Shown here: in pieces, positions 30,752 through 39,403 of the stretch
Layout of the letters: every line of letters starts with the position of its first letter
Numbering within the stretch: position 1 is the stretch's first letter
From: Spirosoma sp. SC4-14
Lineage (GTDB): Bacteria > Bacteroidota > Bacteroidia > Cytophagales > Spirosomataceae
Direction: 5' to 3'
NCBI RefSeq assembly: GCF_037201965.1
Contig: NZ_CP147518.1
Location: 743,001 to 807,000 of the forward strand
Length of the DNA: 64,000 nucleotides
Notes under the pieces: model-generated
Seen by the model: only the letters and a program-made list of their open reading frames with translations
Databases searched by the model: none
What the model was told of the DNA's origin: nothing
Position numbers and translations under genes: made by a program

Positions 30752-33148
30752 ATGAATCGATCATTACTCATTGCGGGTCTTTGCCTATTGCTCTCAACAA
30801 CACTACGGGCTCAACTACTGTATACGCTCTCGGGAACCGTGCGCGATTCGGCCAATCAGCAACCTATTGTTCGGGCGGCTGTTGTGGTCGATTACGAAAA
30901 GACAGCGAAAGGAACCTATACCGATGCTCAGGGCAAATTTTCGATTCAGCTTCGTTCAGGACAACATATTATTGTGGTTCGAAACATTGGTTATGTTCCT
31001 TTCCGAACAACTCTTCAGGTTCGGGGTAACACAACGCTCAACGTTTTACTCCCATCAGTAGCCAGCCAGCTCGAAGAAGTGGTTGTGACCAGCAAAGGCT
31101 ACGACCGTACTGTTCGACAGCCTCTGTTGGGCGTTAGTCAGATCAATATTGCTACACTTAAAAAAATGCCGGCCGCCCTGGGCGAAGTCGACATTCTGCG
31201 TAGTCTGCAAATGCTGCCGGGCGTAACCAGCGTAGGCGAAGCGGCCAATGGGGTCAACATTCGGGGCGGAACCACCGATCAGAACCTGATTCTGCTGGAC
31301 GATACGCCCATTTTTAATCCTACGCATATGTTCGGGTTGTTTTCGGTGTTTCCACCCGACGCCGTTAGTGGGCTCGATCTGTATAAAGGTAACGTACCCG
31401 CTCGTTATGGCGGCCGGGCGGCTTCAGTGCTCGACATCAGTTTACGGAATCCTGGTCTGGATCAGTTTAGGCTCAATGGCGGCATCAGTCTGGTAGCAAA
31501 TCGGCTGACGGTCGAAGCGCCGATTATAAAAGGCAAACTGGGCATCCTGGTGTCGGGACGGGGGGCTTTCAATGATTTTCTACTGCGGTTAGTATCCGAC
31601 CGGTTCAACGATATCCGGGCCAGGTTTGGCGATGGGGCAACCAAGCTCTTCTGGCGGGTAAATGATCGGAACACCGTAACGGCAATGGGTTATTACAGTC
31701 AGGATTTGTTTCAGACCAATTTGCTGGGAAGTTTGGCTAATATCAATGCCGTAGGTACGCAATATGCTCAGCAGACCGCCAACGGTATGGTGCGCTGGTT
31801 TCATGCCTTCAATGATCGAACTAATCTGCAAACCACCGCTTTGGTCGCTCAGTATGTACCGAAGATTCTGTCTATAGAAGACAGCACGAACAACAAAGTG
31901 GTACTAAAACAGATGGTGTTGCAGCGACAGATCAAATCGAACCTTAACTATCAACTCGACAATCAGAAGATTGAAGTAGGCATCAGCGGAACCCATTACC
32001 GACTTAATCCGGGTGAGTTGATCCCTAATAACAGTCGGGCAGTCAACTACCAGAAAACACCAATCGAGAATGCTCTGGAACTTGCCATTCATGCCGAAGA
32101 CGAAATCAGTTTGTCCGACAATCTGGCTCTTTCGGTCGGGTTGCGCTATTCGCATTTTCTGACCTTAGGCCCGTCGGTAGTTCGGCAATACGCTGCTGAT
32201 GAGGTTATTGATGCCACAACCGTAGTAGACTCAACTGTGTACGGGGCCAGCCAGATTAGTAAGCAGTATGGTGGCCTGGAGCCCCGGCTGGGACTGCGGT
32301 ATGCGATTGGTGCAAATTCGTCGGTCAAAATAGGCTATAACCTGATGCGGCAATACATGCAGGTAATTACCAACACCACTACACCATTGCCTACTGCCCG
32401 CTGGAAAACGGCCGATGCGCATATTCAGCCGCAGGTTAGTCAGTTGTGGTCGGCTGGCTATTTTCATAATTCGAAAAACAACATCTTCGAACTGTCGGCC
32501 GAGGTGTACTGGCGGAGCACGCAGCACATTCTGGACTATAAGCCGGGAGCCGATTTTTTGCTGCAACCCTATCCGGAAACACAATTACTGCCGGGGCGCA
32601 GTAAGGCATATGGGGTAGAGGTAATGCTGGCCAAAAAGAAAGGCGAGCTAACAGGCTGGATCAATTACACCTACGCCCGAACCCTGAATCAGGTAAATCA
32701 GGGTGTCGATTTTCTACAACAAATTAACGATGGCAACTGGTATCGGGCCAATTACGACCGTCCGCACAGTGTCAATATCAGCCTGAATATCAACCAGGGG
32801 CGCCATCATAGCTTTTCGTTCAATTTTGCTTACAGTACGGGGCGGCCCTATACGGCTCCCGAAGGCTTTATCCGGTATCAGGGTCGAACGTATCCGTATT
32901 ATAACGAACGAAATCAGTATCGACTGCCCGACTATCACCGGCTGGATTTTGCCTGGAATATCTATAATCCCAGTCTGAAGAATCGGCGCTGGCAAGGGCA
33001 CTGGACCTTTACGGTTTACAACCTATATGGCCGTCGGAATGTGTATTCGATTTTCTATCGGACAGAAGGGCAAACCACAAACCCGTACCGGCTGAGCATT
33101 TTTGCCGCTCCGATTCCTAGTTTAAGCTACAATTTCGAGTTTAAATAA
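30752..33148 (+). CDS. TonB-dependent outer-membrane receptor with carboxypeptidase-regulatory-like domain
   Basis: The product has 798 residues from the ATG at 30752, which opens a clean signal peptide (MNRSLLIAGLCLLLSTTLRAQ); a GTG 12 codons upstream is less likely. Residues about 28-110 form the CarboxypepD_reg-like beta-sandwich (GTVRDSANQQPIVRAAV). The plug follows at about 120-230 (GEANGVNIRGGTTDQNLILLDDTPIFNP; PARYGGRAASVLDI). The rest is a 22-strand-type barrel with a terminal aromatic (YNFEFK). It imports a substrate that cannot be named. A DUF4249 gene starts 13 bases after its stop and is very probably its partner. No SusD homologue is present. Confidence 0.92.
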   Translation: MNRSLLIAGLCLLLSTTLRAQLLYTLSGTVRDSANQQPIVRAAVVVDYEKTAKGTYTDAQGKFSIQLRSGQHIIVVRNIGYVPFRTTLQVRGNTTLNVLLPSVASQLEEVVVTSKGYDRTVRQPLLGVSQINIATLKKMPAALGEVDILRSLQMLPGVTSVGEAANGVNIRGGTTDQNLILLDDTPIFNPTHMFGLFSVFPPDAVSGLDLYKGNVPARYGGRAASVLDISLRNPGLDQFRLNGGISLVANRLTVEAPIIKGKLGILVSGRGAFNDFLLRLVSDRFNDIRARFGDGATKLFWRVNDRNTVTAMGYYSQDLFQTNLLGSLANINAVGTQYAQQTANGMVRWFHAFNDRTNLQTTALVAQYVPKILSIEDSTNNKVVLKQMVLQRQIKSNLNYQLDNQKIEVGISGTHYRLNPGELIPNNSRAVNYQKTPIENALELAIHAEDEISLSDNLALSVGLRYSHFLTLGPSVVRQYAADEVIDATTVVDSTVYGASQISKQYGGLEPRLGLRYAIGANSSVKIGYNLMRQYMQVITNTTTPLPTARWKTADAHIQPQVSQLWSAGYFHNSKNNIFELSAEVYWRSTQHILDYKPGADFLLQPYPETQLLPGRSKAYGVEVMLAKKKGELTGWINYTYARTLNQVNQGVDFLQQINDGNWYRANYDRPHSVNISLNINQGRHHSFSFNFAYSTGRPYTAPEGFIRYQGRTYPYYNERNQYRLPDYHRLDFAWNIYNPSLKNRRWQGHWTFTVYNLYGRRNVYSIFYRTEGQTTNPYRLSIFAAPIPSLSYNFEFK

Positions 33149-33161
33149 ACAGCTCAACGCT

Positions 33162-34484
33162 ATGCGTCATGTTCGACTTTATCTATGCTGGAGCACCTTC
33201 CTTCCGCTTCTGTTAGCAACGGCCTGCGTTGATCCCGAAAATCTGGTGTTGCATGGCACAGTGGATCTGCTTGTTGTTGACGGAACAATCACCAATCTGG
33301 TCGAACCGCAACTCATTCGGCTCAACCGGTCGCAGGCCGACCGATTGACCGGTCGATTTGGTACGTTGCCTATCACCAAAGCCGCAGTTGAAGTGGTAGT
33401 CGATTCGGTGGAAGTGGTGGTCGCTCATGAGACCGAAGTGGGCAGCTATCAGTTGCCCAGCGATTTTCGGGGGCAGGTTGGCCATAGCTACCAACTTCGC
33501 TTTACGCTCAGTGATGGTAGTCGCTATGTGTCTGATCAGCAGATAATGCCTGCCGTTGCTGAAATCAGTAGTACCGAATCGGCTTTTAATCCGGCGTGTT
33601 TGACGGCAAATCAATTAGGGGGGTATACGGCAGGGCATGATGTTTTTGTTACCAGTCAGGACCCGGCCGACAGGCACGATTACTACCGCTGGGACTGGAC
33701 ATTATACGAACGCCAGTATTGGTGCCGAACCTGCAAACAAGGCGTGTATGCGGTGAATGCGATTGTGCCACATACCTATCTGTACAGTTATTATTTTGTA
33801 TCGGGCAACGATCTATATGAAGATTGTTTTACTCCGCCACCCGGCAAAGCAGATTATGATGCGCCCGAGGTTCCGGCAGGTGATTGGTTTTACGACTATC
33901 CGTGCCGGACCGACTGTTGGGAAATTCTCCATAACTATAGCCTGAACGTTTTCGATGATATGTACAGCAATGGTGGATTGATTGCTAAACGGAAAGTAGC
34001 ACAAATACCTTTCTACCAGCGTGCCCCCTGTTTGGTCGATATACGACAGGGATCGTTGACAAAGGATGCCTATCAGTACTTTAAACGTTTTCAGGATCAA
34101 TCGCAGAATACGGGCGGGCTGGCCGATACGCCACCAACCATTCTGGCCGGAAATGTATATAATGCATCGAATCGGCAGCAGGTAGTAGCCGGTTATTTTA
34201 CCGCATCGGCAGTATCGTTATATCATCATTGGCTCGACCGAAAAGATACGGAAGGCATTCCGTTTGGCGCTACCGACCCCACAGGACCGCACGAAAACGC
34301 AGGGGATGATTTATTTTATGCGCTCAACATACGTCGGCCGTTTCCAGAGCCTTCGCCCCCATATGTTGGGGAACGTAATGAACCTAAAGTCAGAATATGG
34401 CCCATTGCATCGCGGCCACCAACGGCGGTGTGTGCCCCCAGCGATTCAAAAACACCCTACAAACCCAATGGCTGGCGCGATTAA
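33162..34484 (+). CDS. DUF4249 lipoprotein, copy 2
   Basis: The 440-residue protein has a signal peptide with Cys22 (LLATAC) as the lipid anchor, the same DUF4249 domain order and the same cysteine pattern as the copy at 29195-30493 (WCRTC, YPCRTDCWE, APCLVDIRQ). It is in an operon with the receptor gene (13-base gap) and probably sits with it at the outer membrane. Bases 33385-33517 are 96% identical to the complementary part of copy 1, while the flanks are visibly less alike, which points to gene conversion between the two. Confidence 0.88.
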   Translation: MRHVRLYLCWSTFLPLLLATACVDPENLVLHGTVDLLVVDGTITNLVEPQLIRLNRSQADRLTGRFGTLPITKAAVEVVVDSVEVVVAHETEVGSYQLPSDFRGQVGHSYQLRFTLSDGSRYVSDQQIMPAVAEISSTESAFNPACLTANQLGGYTAGHDVFVTSQDPADRHDYYRWDWTLYERQYWCRTCKQGVYAVNAIVPHTYLYSYYFVSGNDLYEDCFTPPPGKADYDAPEVPAGDWFYDYPCRTDCWEILHNYSLNVFDDMYSNGGLIAKRKVAQIPFYQRAPCLVDIRQGSLTKDAYQYFKRFQDQSQNTGGLADTPPTILAGNVYNASNRQQVVAGYFTASAVSLYHHWLDRKDTEGIPFGATDPTGPHENAGDDLFYALNIRRPFPEPSPPYVGERNEPKVRIWPIASRPPTAVCAPSDSKTPYKPNGWRD

Positions 34485-34554
34485 GGTTCAGGTCGGTCGT
34501 CGTAATTATTTCCCCCGGTTTATCGTTATCATAAGTGGACAAATTCTTGCTGAT

Positions 34555-34561
34555 AAGGAGG
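34555..34561 (+). promoter_or_regulatory. strong Shine-Dalgarno sequence that decides the DUF4230 start
   Basis: AAGGAGG stands 12 bases before the ATG at 34574. Perfect Shine-Dalgarno sequences are rare in Bacteroidota and none is evident before the other genes here. It favours this ATG over the GTG at 34535. Confidence 0.6.
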
Positions 34562-34573
34562 TCCACGCTGGCT

Positions 34574-35167
34574 ATGACTCGTTTGATTAATACCGTTTTG
34601 CGGTTGTTACTGATTGCTGTTTTGGTGGTTGGATTGATTGCCCTTTGGGAGCAGATTCGGAGCAGTGAGCTGATGAGCCGTTTCCGACGGGGCGACAAAA
34701 CCACCCAGAGCGTGGTGCTTAAAGAAATAACGACACTCGGTAAGCTCGAACTGGTAAGTTATACGTTCAAAGACATTGTCGAGCACGAGCAGGCCAATAT
34801 GTTTCTGCCCAATTCAAATGCCGTCCTGATTGTAGAAGGACAGGCAACGGGCTGTATCGATTTAACGAAAATTAACGCCGACGATATTGACGTCGATGAC
34901 GATTCGATCGTTATTCATTTACCCAAACCTGAACTGTGCGGCTGGAAAATTAACCACGATCGGTCGAGAGTCTATGATACACACTTTTCGTTTCTGAACG
35001 AATCGCAGCTTGTGAGTGATGCCTATCGGCAGGCCGAGCGGCAAATCAGGCAGTCGGCGCTCAATAGTGGTATTCTTGTTCAGACCCGTCAAAATGCCGA
35101 CCGAATAGTAAAACCACTGCTCGAACGGGTTTCGGGGCGGCACGTGCGGCTTGCATTTGATCGCTAA
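34574..35167 (+). CDS. DUF4230 family protein, single-pass membrane protein
   Basis: The 197-residue protein has one N-terminal transmembrane segment (about 6-26) and a DUF4230 domain, recognised from the run TTLGKLELVSYTFKDIVEHEQ and the later VIVEGQATGCIDLTKI... IVIHLPKPELCGWKIN. The C-terminal part carries amphipathic helices (SDAYRQAERQIRQSALNSGIL). DUF4230 proteins occur widely in Firmicutes and Bacteroidota, with no assigned function. The start is fixed by a strong ribosome-binding site. It lies 89 bases after the DUF4249 gene on the same strand. Confidence 0.8.
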   Translation: MTRLINTVLRLLLIAVLVVGLIALWEQIRSSELMSRFRRGDKTTQSVVLKEITTLGKLELVSYTFKDIVEHEQANMFLPNSNAVLIVEGQATGCIDLTKINADDIDVDDDSIVIHLPKPELCGWKINHDRSRVYDTHFSFLNESQLVSDAYRQAERQIRQSALNSGILVQTRQNADRIVKPLLERVSGRHVRLAFDR

Positions 35168-35316
35168 CCATTGGTTATAACCCGAAAACGATGGAGAGAA
35201 ATCTTAATTGGAAAAATATCCGTATAAAAAATCTTTAGGGGTAGCTACGCTAAATTTCGGCATCATTTTGGTAACATCATCTTTAATATGCCGTTTTTTA
35301 CGTAACACGCTTTAAT

Positions 35317-35889
35317 ATGTCTGGTACCATGAACGCCAATACACTACCTGTCACCAATGGCAGTCTATTGATTGCCGAACCATTTATGGGCGATACCAAT
35401 TTTGATCGTAGTGTCGTTCTGGTTTGCGAACATAGCCCGGCGGGTACCTTCGGGCTTGTACTTAATCAAACAACGGATATCCAGCTTGGCGATGTAATCG
35501 ACGACGTGTATTCGTCGCAGGCTTTATTTGTAGGGGGGCCAGTCCAGCAAAATACGCTCCATTTTATTCACCGACGGCCCGATCTGATCGATGGCTCGAT
35601 TCGGGTAGCCAATGGCTTATACTGGAGTGGCGATTTTGAACAGGTAAAACAAGCCGTGAATATTGGTACAATTTCTGAACGCGATATTCGGTTTTTTGTT
35701 GGCTATTCGGGTTGGGATGCGGGCCAACTGGCAACAGAACTGGATCAGAAAGCCTGGATTGTGAGCCGTGCCGATGCTAATTTTTTATTTGAAACACCAG
35801 TTGAAGAGTTCTGGCGCGGTGTGCTGAAACGCATGGGCGGAGAGTTTAAATCCATCGCACACTATCCCGTTGATCCACGATTGAATTAA
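35317..35889 (+). CDS. YqgE/AlgH family protein
   Basis: The 190-residue protein matches the UPF0301 (YqgE/AlgH) family: N-terminal GSLLIAEPFMGDTNFDRSVVLVCEHSPAGTFGLVLNQ, the central LFVGGPVQQNTLHFIHRRPD and the C-terminal FVGYSGWDAGQLATELDQKAWIV. It is a single-domain cytoplasmic protein. The family is conserved, but its biochemical role is not established; in Pseudomonas AlgH is linked to alginate regulation. An alternative ATG lies four codons into the frame. Neighbours give no functional hint. Confidence 0.93.
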   Translation: MSGTMNANTLPVTNGSLLIAEPFMGDTNFDRSVVLVCEHSPAGTFGLVLNQTTDIQLGDVIDDVYSSQALFVGGPVQQNTLHFIHRRPDLIDGSIRVANGLYWSGDFEQVKQAVNIGTISERDIRFFVGYSGWDAGQLATELDQKAWIVSRADANFLFETPVEEFWRGVLKRMGGEFKSIAHYPVDPRLN

Positions 35890-36001
35890 ATCCGGGACTG
35901 ATAACGGCAATATCTTAACTTTTTTTGCCAATTTTGCTGGCAATCTGACGTTTCAGGTAAGCAGCCGTTACTGGAAGCTTGACTTCCTCCCGTGAGTTTT
36001 T

Positions 36002-36622
36002 ATGCAGATTTCCCGACTAGTACTCTTTTCGTTTTTGGTAAGTGCTCCTCTGTTCTTACAGGCACAAAGTAATAAGCCGGTTGGCGGTCATTTTGGTATA
36101 AAGGTAGGTGGATCGCTAACCAAGCTGTCTCTTTCCGGTACCAGTGTCAACATCCCGAAGCAGAATCTTGATCCGCACATCGGCGTTATGTATCGGTATC
36201 GGTATCATCGACTGGTATTACAGCCCGAAATGATTCTGAACGTTAAGGGAGGCTCGTTTCAGGTTGAACAGACAAGTGGTGTTCGCCAGACAATCAACAA
36301 TACGTACACTTATCTGAGCGCGCCAATTCTGCTGGGTTATATTCCGACGGAAGGACTGACCATTCAGGCGGGCCCCGAATTTAGCTATGCATTAAACCAG
36401 GGTTCATCTAACGGGCCAGGCAGCAAAAGCGACCTTGGCGCGGTTCTGGGTGTCCATTACGATTTTCTGGATATGCTCGATAAGTTTAGTCTCCACCTGC
36501 GCTATATCTACGGATTTATGAACGTGTCGCCAGAGGCCGGAGCAACCTATCAGAATCGTGTTTTTCAGGCATCGATCGTCTATAACCTATATCCGAAAAA
36601 GAAAAAGCCGGGCCAGAAATAA
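36002..36622 (+). CDS. PorT-like outer-membrane beta-barrel protein
   Basis: The 206-residue protein has a signal peptide (MQISRLVLFSFLVSAPLFLQAQS), then GGHFGIKVGGSLTKLS, and the alternating strands of a small eight-strand barrel (LVLQPEMILNVKGGSF, TYLSAPILLGYI, LTIQAGPEFSYAL, VFQASIVYNLYP). This is the outer-membrane protein beta-barrel family that includes PorT. PorT itself belongs to the type IX secretion system, but the family is large and nothing here proves that role. Its stop codon touches a tandem-word hairpin. Confidence 0.75.
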   Translation: MQISRLVLFSFLVSAPLFLQAQSNKPVGGHFGIKVGGSLTKLSLSGTSVNIPKQNLDPHIGVMYRYRYHRLVLQPEMILNVKGGSFQVEQTSGVRQTINNTYTYLSAPILLGYIPTEGLTIQAGPEFSYALNQGSSNGPGSKSDLGAVLGVHYDFLDMLDKFSLHLRYIYGFMNVSPEAGATYQNRVFQASIVYNLYPKKKKPGQK

Positions 36623-36690
36623 TTGAGTGATTGAGCGAATAAATTTGTGTAAGTCAGATCAGTATTCACTCATTTGCTCAATCACTCAAT
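36622..36690. repeat. hairpin with tandem 8-bp words between the barrel gene and nuoA
   Basis: Arms 36622-36636 (ATTGAGTG ATTGAGC) and 36676-36690 pair perfectly over 15 bp. On the right the word CACTCAAT continues in tandem to 36698, 7 bases before the nuoA ATG. The loop is 39 bases and partly pairs. The element fills the whole gap between the genes. Confidence 0.72.
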
Positions 36691-36704
36691 CACTCAATTT
36701 CTTT

Positions 36705-37172
36705 ATGCTTTCCGACTTTGGCGTCATATTGCTGTTTATTCTGGGGGCTTTTGCCTTTATCAGTCTGGTGTTGTTCGGCGCCCGGTTGCTGCGCCCTAAT
36801 CGCCCGAATGTTGAGAAAAACAGCACCTATGAATCTGGCGAAGAGCCGGTTGGTAATGCCAATATTCAGTTCAATATCCGGTTCTATGTGGTAGCGCTGG
36901 TGTTTGTGCTCTTCGATGTCGAACTGGTGTTCCTGTTTCCTTGGGCAACCGTGTTTGGTCAGGAATCGCTTATTCATGAAACCGAGGGCCTTTGGGGCTG
37001 GTTTTCGCTGGCCGAAATGACCGTATTTGTGCTGATTCTGGCACTCGGTCTGGCCTATGTTTGGGTGAAGGGTTATCTGGACTGGGTGAAGCCTCAACCG
37101 AAAATTCCGACCGTGGAAACGAAAGTGCCTGCTGATTTGTATCAGGAAGTAAATAAGCGTTATAAGCGTTGA
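36705..37172 (+). CDS. nuoA: NADH-quinone oxidoreductase subunit A
   Basis: A small membrane subunit of respiratory complex I. The 155 residues start at the ATG at 36705; the frame is open for 26 codons before it, through the repeat hairpin, but that part is not protein-like. Three transmembrane segments are seen (about 4-26, 62-86 and 96-118), with the conserved loop [23 protein letters not shown] and the [15 protein letters not shown] signature. It is followed, with a 4-base overlap, by an unrelated exported-protein gene and only then by nuoB. The remaining complex I genes are not in the window. Confidence 0.95.
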   Translation: MLSDFGVILLFILGAFAFISLVLFGARLLRPNRPNVEKNSTYESGEEPVGNANIQFNIRFYVVALVFVLFDVELVFLFPWATVFGQESLIHETEGLWGWFSLAEMTVFVLILALGLAYVWVKGYLDWVKPQPKIPTVETKVPADLYQEVNKRYKR

Positions 37173-37720
37173 CGTTACTACTGAGTTGTGGCCGGTTGCT
37201 ATCGGCCTGCCTGTTTTTGCTGGTGTCGATAGAGTCATTCGCGCAGAAACCAGTTATCGAACAATATCGGGTACGGGTCATTACCAAAACAGGACAGCGG
37301 TTGCGTGGAATATTGGATGACGTAACCGAAAGCCATCTCACCGTAATGTATTCGTATGTTGGCACGGAGCGCGTTCCCTTAGAAAACGTTCGTAAAGTGG
37401 TACTTCGGCGAGCCAATAAAAAGACTGTCCAAATAACCGGTGCCATTGTGGGTGGGTTACTGGTTGGTTTTATTGCCAATCAATCATTGGAAAACAGCCC
37501 TGCCCGAAGCCCGATTTTGCATGGATTAACGGTAGTCTTTGCTGCCGCTGGTGGCGCTACGGGTGGCCTGATCTTGAGTTCGGCTATTGGTAATCTAACC
37601 AGCCGGATTATTCGGCCGCTCGATCCGGCCAATCCTGATCTTAGTCTACGGCGGCAACTCGAACCGTTTTCAATCCGGTATCAACAGGATTTACTGAATC
37701 GGTTGCCCAAGTCTCGGTAA
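37169..37720 (+). CDS. exported or membrane protein of unknown function inserted between nuoA and nuoB
   Basis: The 183-residue protein has a signal peptide ([26 protein letters not shown]), a small beta domain ([27 protein letters not shown]... [13 protein letters not shown]) that resembles an Sm-like or barrel fold, then a Gly/Ala-rich hydrophobic pair ([17 protein letters not shown] and [22 protein letters not shown]) typical of glycine-zipper membrane segments. The start codon is TTG at 37169, overlapping the nuoA stop by four bases (TTGA); no other start gives the signal peptide. This suggests translational coupling to nuoA. It is not a known complex I subunit. Confidence 0.72.
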   Translation: MTLLLSCGRLLSACLFLLVSIESFAQKPVIEQYRVRVITKTGQRLRGILDDVTESHLTVMYSYVGTERVPLENVRKVVLRRANKKTVQITGAIVGGLLVGFIANQSLENSPARSPILHGLTVVFAAAGGATGGLILSSAIGNLTSRIIRPLDPANPDLSLRRQLEPFSIRYQQDLLNRLPKSR

Positions 37721-37755
37721 GTGGCGTAGTAAAGCCATAATAACCTCTATTTGAT

Positions 37756-38304
37756 ATGTCATCACTCTCAGATAAATCCGGTGAAGCAAGCGTTATTCTG
37801 ATGCAGTCCGAAGAGTTACTGAACTGGTCGCGGGAGAAATCGCTCTGGCCAATGAGTTTTGGGCTGGCCTGTTGCGCTATCGAAATGATGCAGGCTTTTG
37901 CTTCCAGCTACGACCTCGACCGCTTTGGCATTTTTCCGCGCCCTTCGCCCCGGCAATCCGATATTATGATTGTGTCGGGAACCGTTACCTATAAAATGGC
38001 CGACCGTATTCGCCGACTCTATGAACAGATGCCTGAGCCGCGTTATGTTATTTCGATGGGGTCATGTTCCAATTGCGGTGGCCCCTACTGGCAGCATGGC
38101 TATCATGTGGTAAAAGGCGTCGACCGTATTATTCCGGTTGATGTTTACGTGCCCGGTTGCCCACCCCGCCCCGAAGCGCTGATCGACGGCTTTCTGAAAT
38201 TGCAGGAAAAAATCAGACAGGAACACCCGTTGCTCGGAACAAAAGAAGTTGTACTTTCGGCAGACAAACCCGCTGAATCTGACGACTTTCCGACTCGCTC
38301 CTGA
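37756..38304 (+). CDS. nuoB: NADH-quinone oxidoreductase subunit B
   Basis: The complex I subunit that carries iron-sulfur cluster N2 and lines the quinone site. The 182-residue protein shows the N2 ligands: the tandem C39-C40 in [12 protein letters not shown], the Cys of [12 protein letters not shown] and the Cys of [14 protein letters not shown]. Length and spacing are normal. It comes 35 bases after the inserted exported-protein gene. Its stop overlaps the start of the next membrane-protein gene by one base (TGATG). Confidence 0.96.
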   Translation: MSSLSDKSGEASVILMQSEELLNWSREKSLWPMSFGLACCAIEMMQAFASSYDLDRFGIFPRPSPRQSDIMIVSGTVTYKMADRIRRLYEQMPEPRYVISMGSCSNCGGPYWQHGYHVVKGVDRIIPVDVYVPGCPPRPEALIDGFLKLQEKIRQEHPLLGTKEVVLSADKPAESDDFPTRS

Positions 38305-39290
38305 TGCGTACTATCCTTGTTACCCTGCGACAAACCCTACAATCGCTACGGTTGCTGTGGCTGCTTTATGGCATCACCCTGGTTTTAGGACTAGTAGTGG
38401 CCTTGCCATTTTATACGACCCTGAAAATTGAAGACCAGAATTCGCTGGCTTTTCTGAAACTGCTCAATGGCTTCGACTACACCGTTTACTCCGATTTTAT
38501 GCACCGTAGCCAACGAGTCATTAGCCCTCTTTTTAGTGCAGGGCGCTGGTTAGGGCTACTGTATCTTTTCCTTAGCATATTTGTTGCTGGTGGAATTCTG
38601 CTCCGGTTTTCGCAGTTTAAAGCGCTCTTCAGCGTTGGTGCATTTTTGCAGGGATGTAGCCATTACTTTGGGCGGTTTGGTCGGCTGTTTGGCGTGTCGG
38701 TTCTGTTTGTTGTTGTGGGGGGAGGCATCTGGCTGGTAATTGGTTCGCTGCTGGCCGTTCTGCTCAACGATACACTAACCGAACGCGGTCAATTCTGGCT
38801 TGGTGCGGGATTTTTCGGACTCTTTGCTTTGACCGTAACGCTCGTCCTTTGCATTGGCGACTATGCAAAAGTGCTGATGTTTCGGGAAGATGAACAGGGG
38901 GCTTTTCGGGCCTTTGGTCGGGCAGCCCGACTTGTTCTGCGAAATTTGGGACGTACCTATGGTGTATACTGGTTATTTATTGGGATCGGAACAATATTGT
39001 TTGGTATCTATTTCCTGATCGACGCTGCCATTACGATGAGCAACTGGCTTACTATTTTAGTGATGCTTATTGTGCAGCAATCGTTTATTTTCGCTCGTGT
39101 TCTGCTGAAAGTGTGGTCGCTTGGAACGGCCTACACCCTCTACGCTCTGTTACCAAAACCGTCTCCCGCCCTTCGGCCATCGCCAATGCCAGAACCGGTT
39201 TCAACTCCTGAGTTAATTCTGGTTCAGGACGAAAATGCAAACCCACCTACCGACGATAAACCGGATCAGTACGAGCGGAAAGACAACTAA
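38304..39290 (+). CDS. polytopic membrane protein of unknown function, coupled to nuoB
   Basis: The 328-residue protein has about six hydrophobic segments (about 16-38, 78-102, 126-150, 162-186, 220-240 and 244-266) and a Pro-rich hydrophilic tail. The ATG shares its A with the nuoB stop (TGATG), so translation is coupled. No family is recognised, and it does not look like a complex I antiporter subunit (no conserved membrane Lys/Glu pattern). Whether it has anything to do with complex I is open. Confidence 0.7.
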   Translation: MRTILVTLRQTLQSLRLLWLLYGITLVLGLVVALPFYTTLKIEDQNSLAFLKLLNGFDYTVYSDFMHRSQRVISPLFSAGRWLGLLYLFLSIFVAGGILLRFSQFKALFSVGAFLQGCSHYFGRFGRLFGVSVLFVVVGGGIWLVIGSLLAVLLNDTLTERGQFWLGAGFFGLFALTVTLVLCIGDYAKVLMFREDEQGAFRAFGRAARLVLRNLGRTYGVYWLFIGIGTILFGIYFLIDAAITMSNWLTILVMLIVQQSFIFARVLLKVWSLGTAYTLYALLPKPSPALRPSPMPEPVSTPELILVQDENANPPTDDKPDQYERKDN

Positions 39291-39307
39291 TTCCTGCGAT
39301 TTAGGGG

Positions 39308-39344
39308 AGATTAGGTTAATAAACACTCCCTCAAAGCCTAATCT
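39308..39344. terminator. weak terminator-like hairpin
   Basis: AGATTAGG (39308-39315) pairs with CCTAATCT (39337-39344) around a 21-base loop, followed by TCTTTG. It stands just after the membrane-protein stop codon and before the first MFS gene. The stem is short and the T-run poor. Confidence 0.4.
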
Positions 39345-39403
39345 TCTTTGGGCATTTCGTATTATTGCAGAATTGTTCTGACTTTCTTTGCTGATTTTGC
39401 CGT

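Noticed and set aside
36002..36622. Naming this gene porT and claiming a type IX secretion locus
   Set aside because: Only the general barrel family is supported; no other por or spr genes are in the window.
36676..36698. Short CRISPR-like repeat (CACTCAAT three times)
   Set aside because: Words are 8 bp with no spacers and no cas genes; it is one arm of a hairpin.
39373..39399. Promoter TTG-N16-TGATTTTG before MFS paralogue 1
   Set aside because: The -7 element has a mismatch and the start of transcription would fall inside the coding start at 39404.
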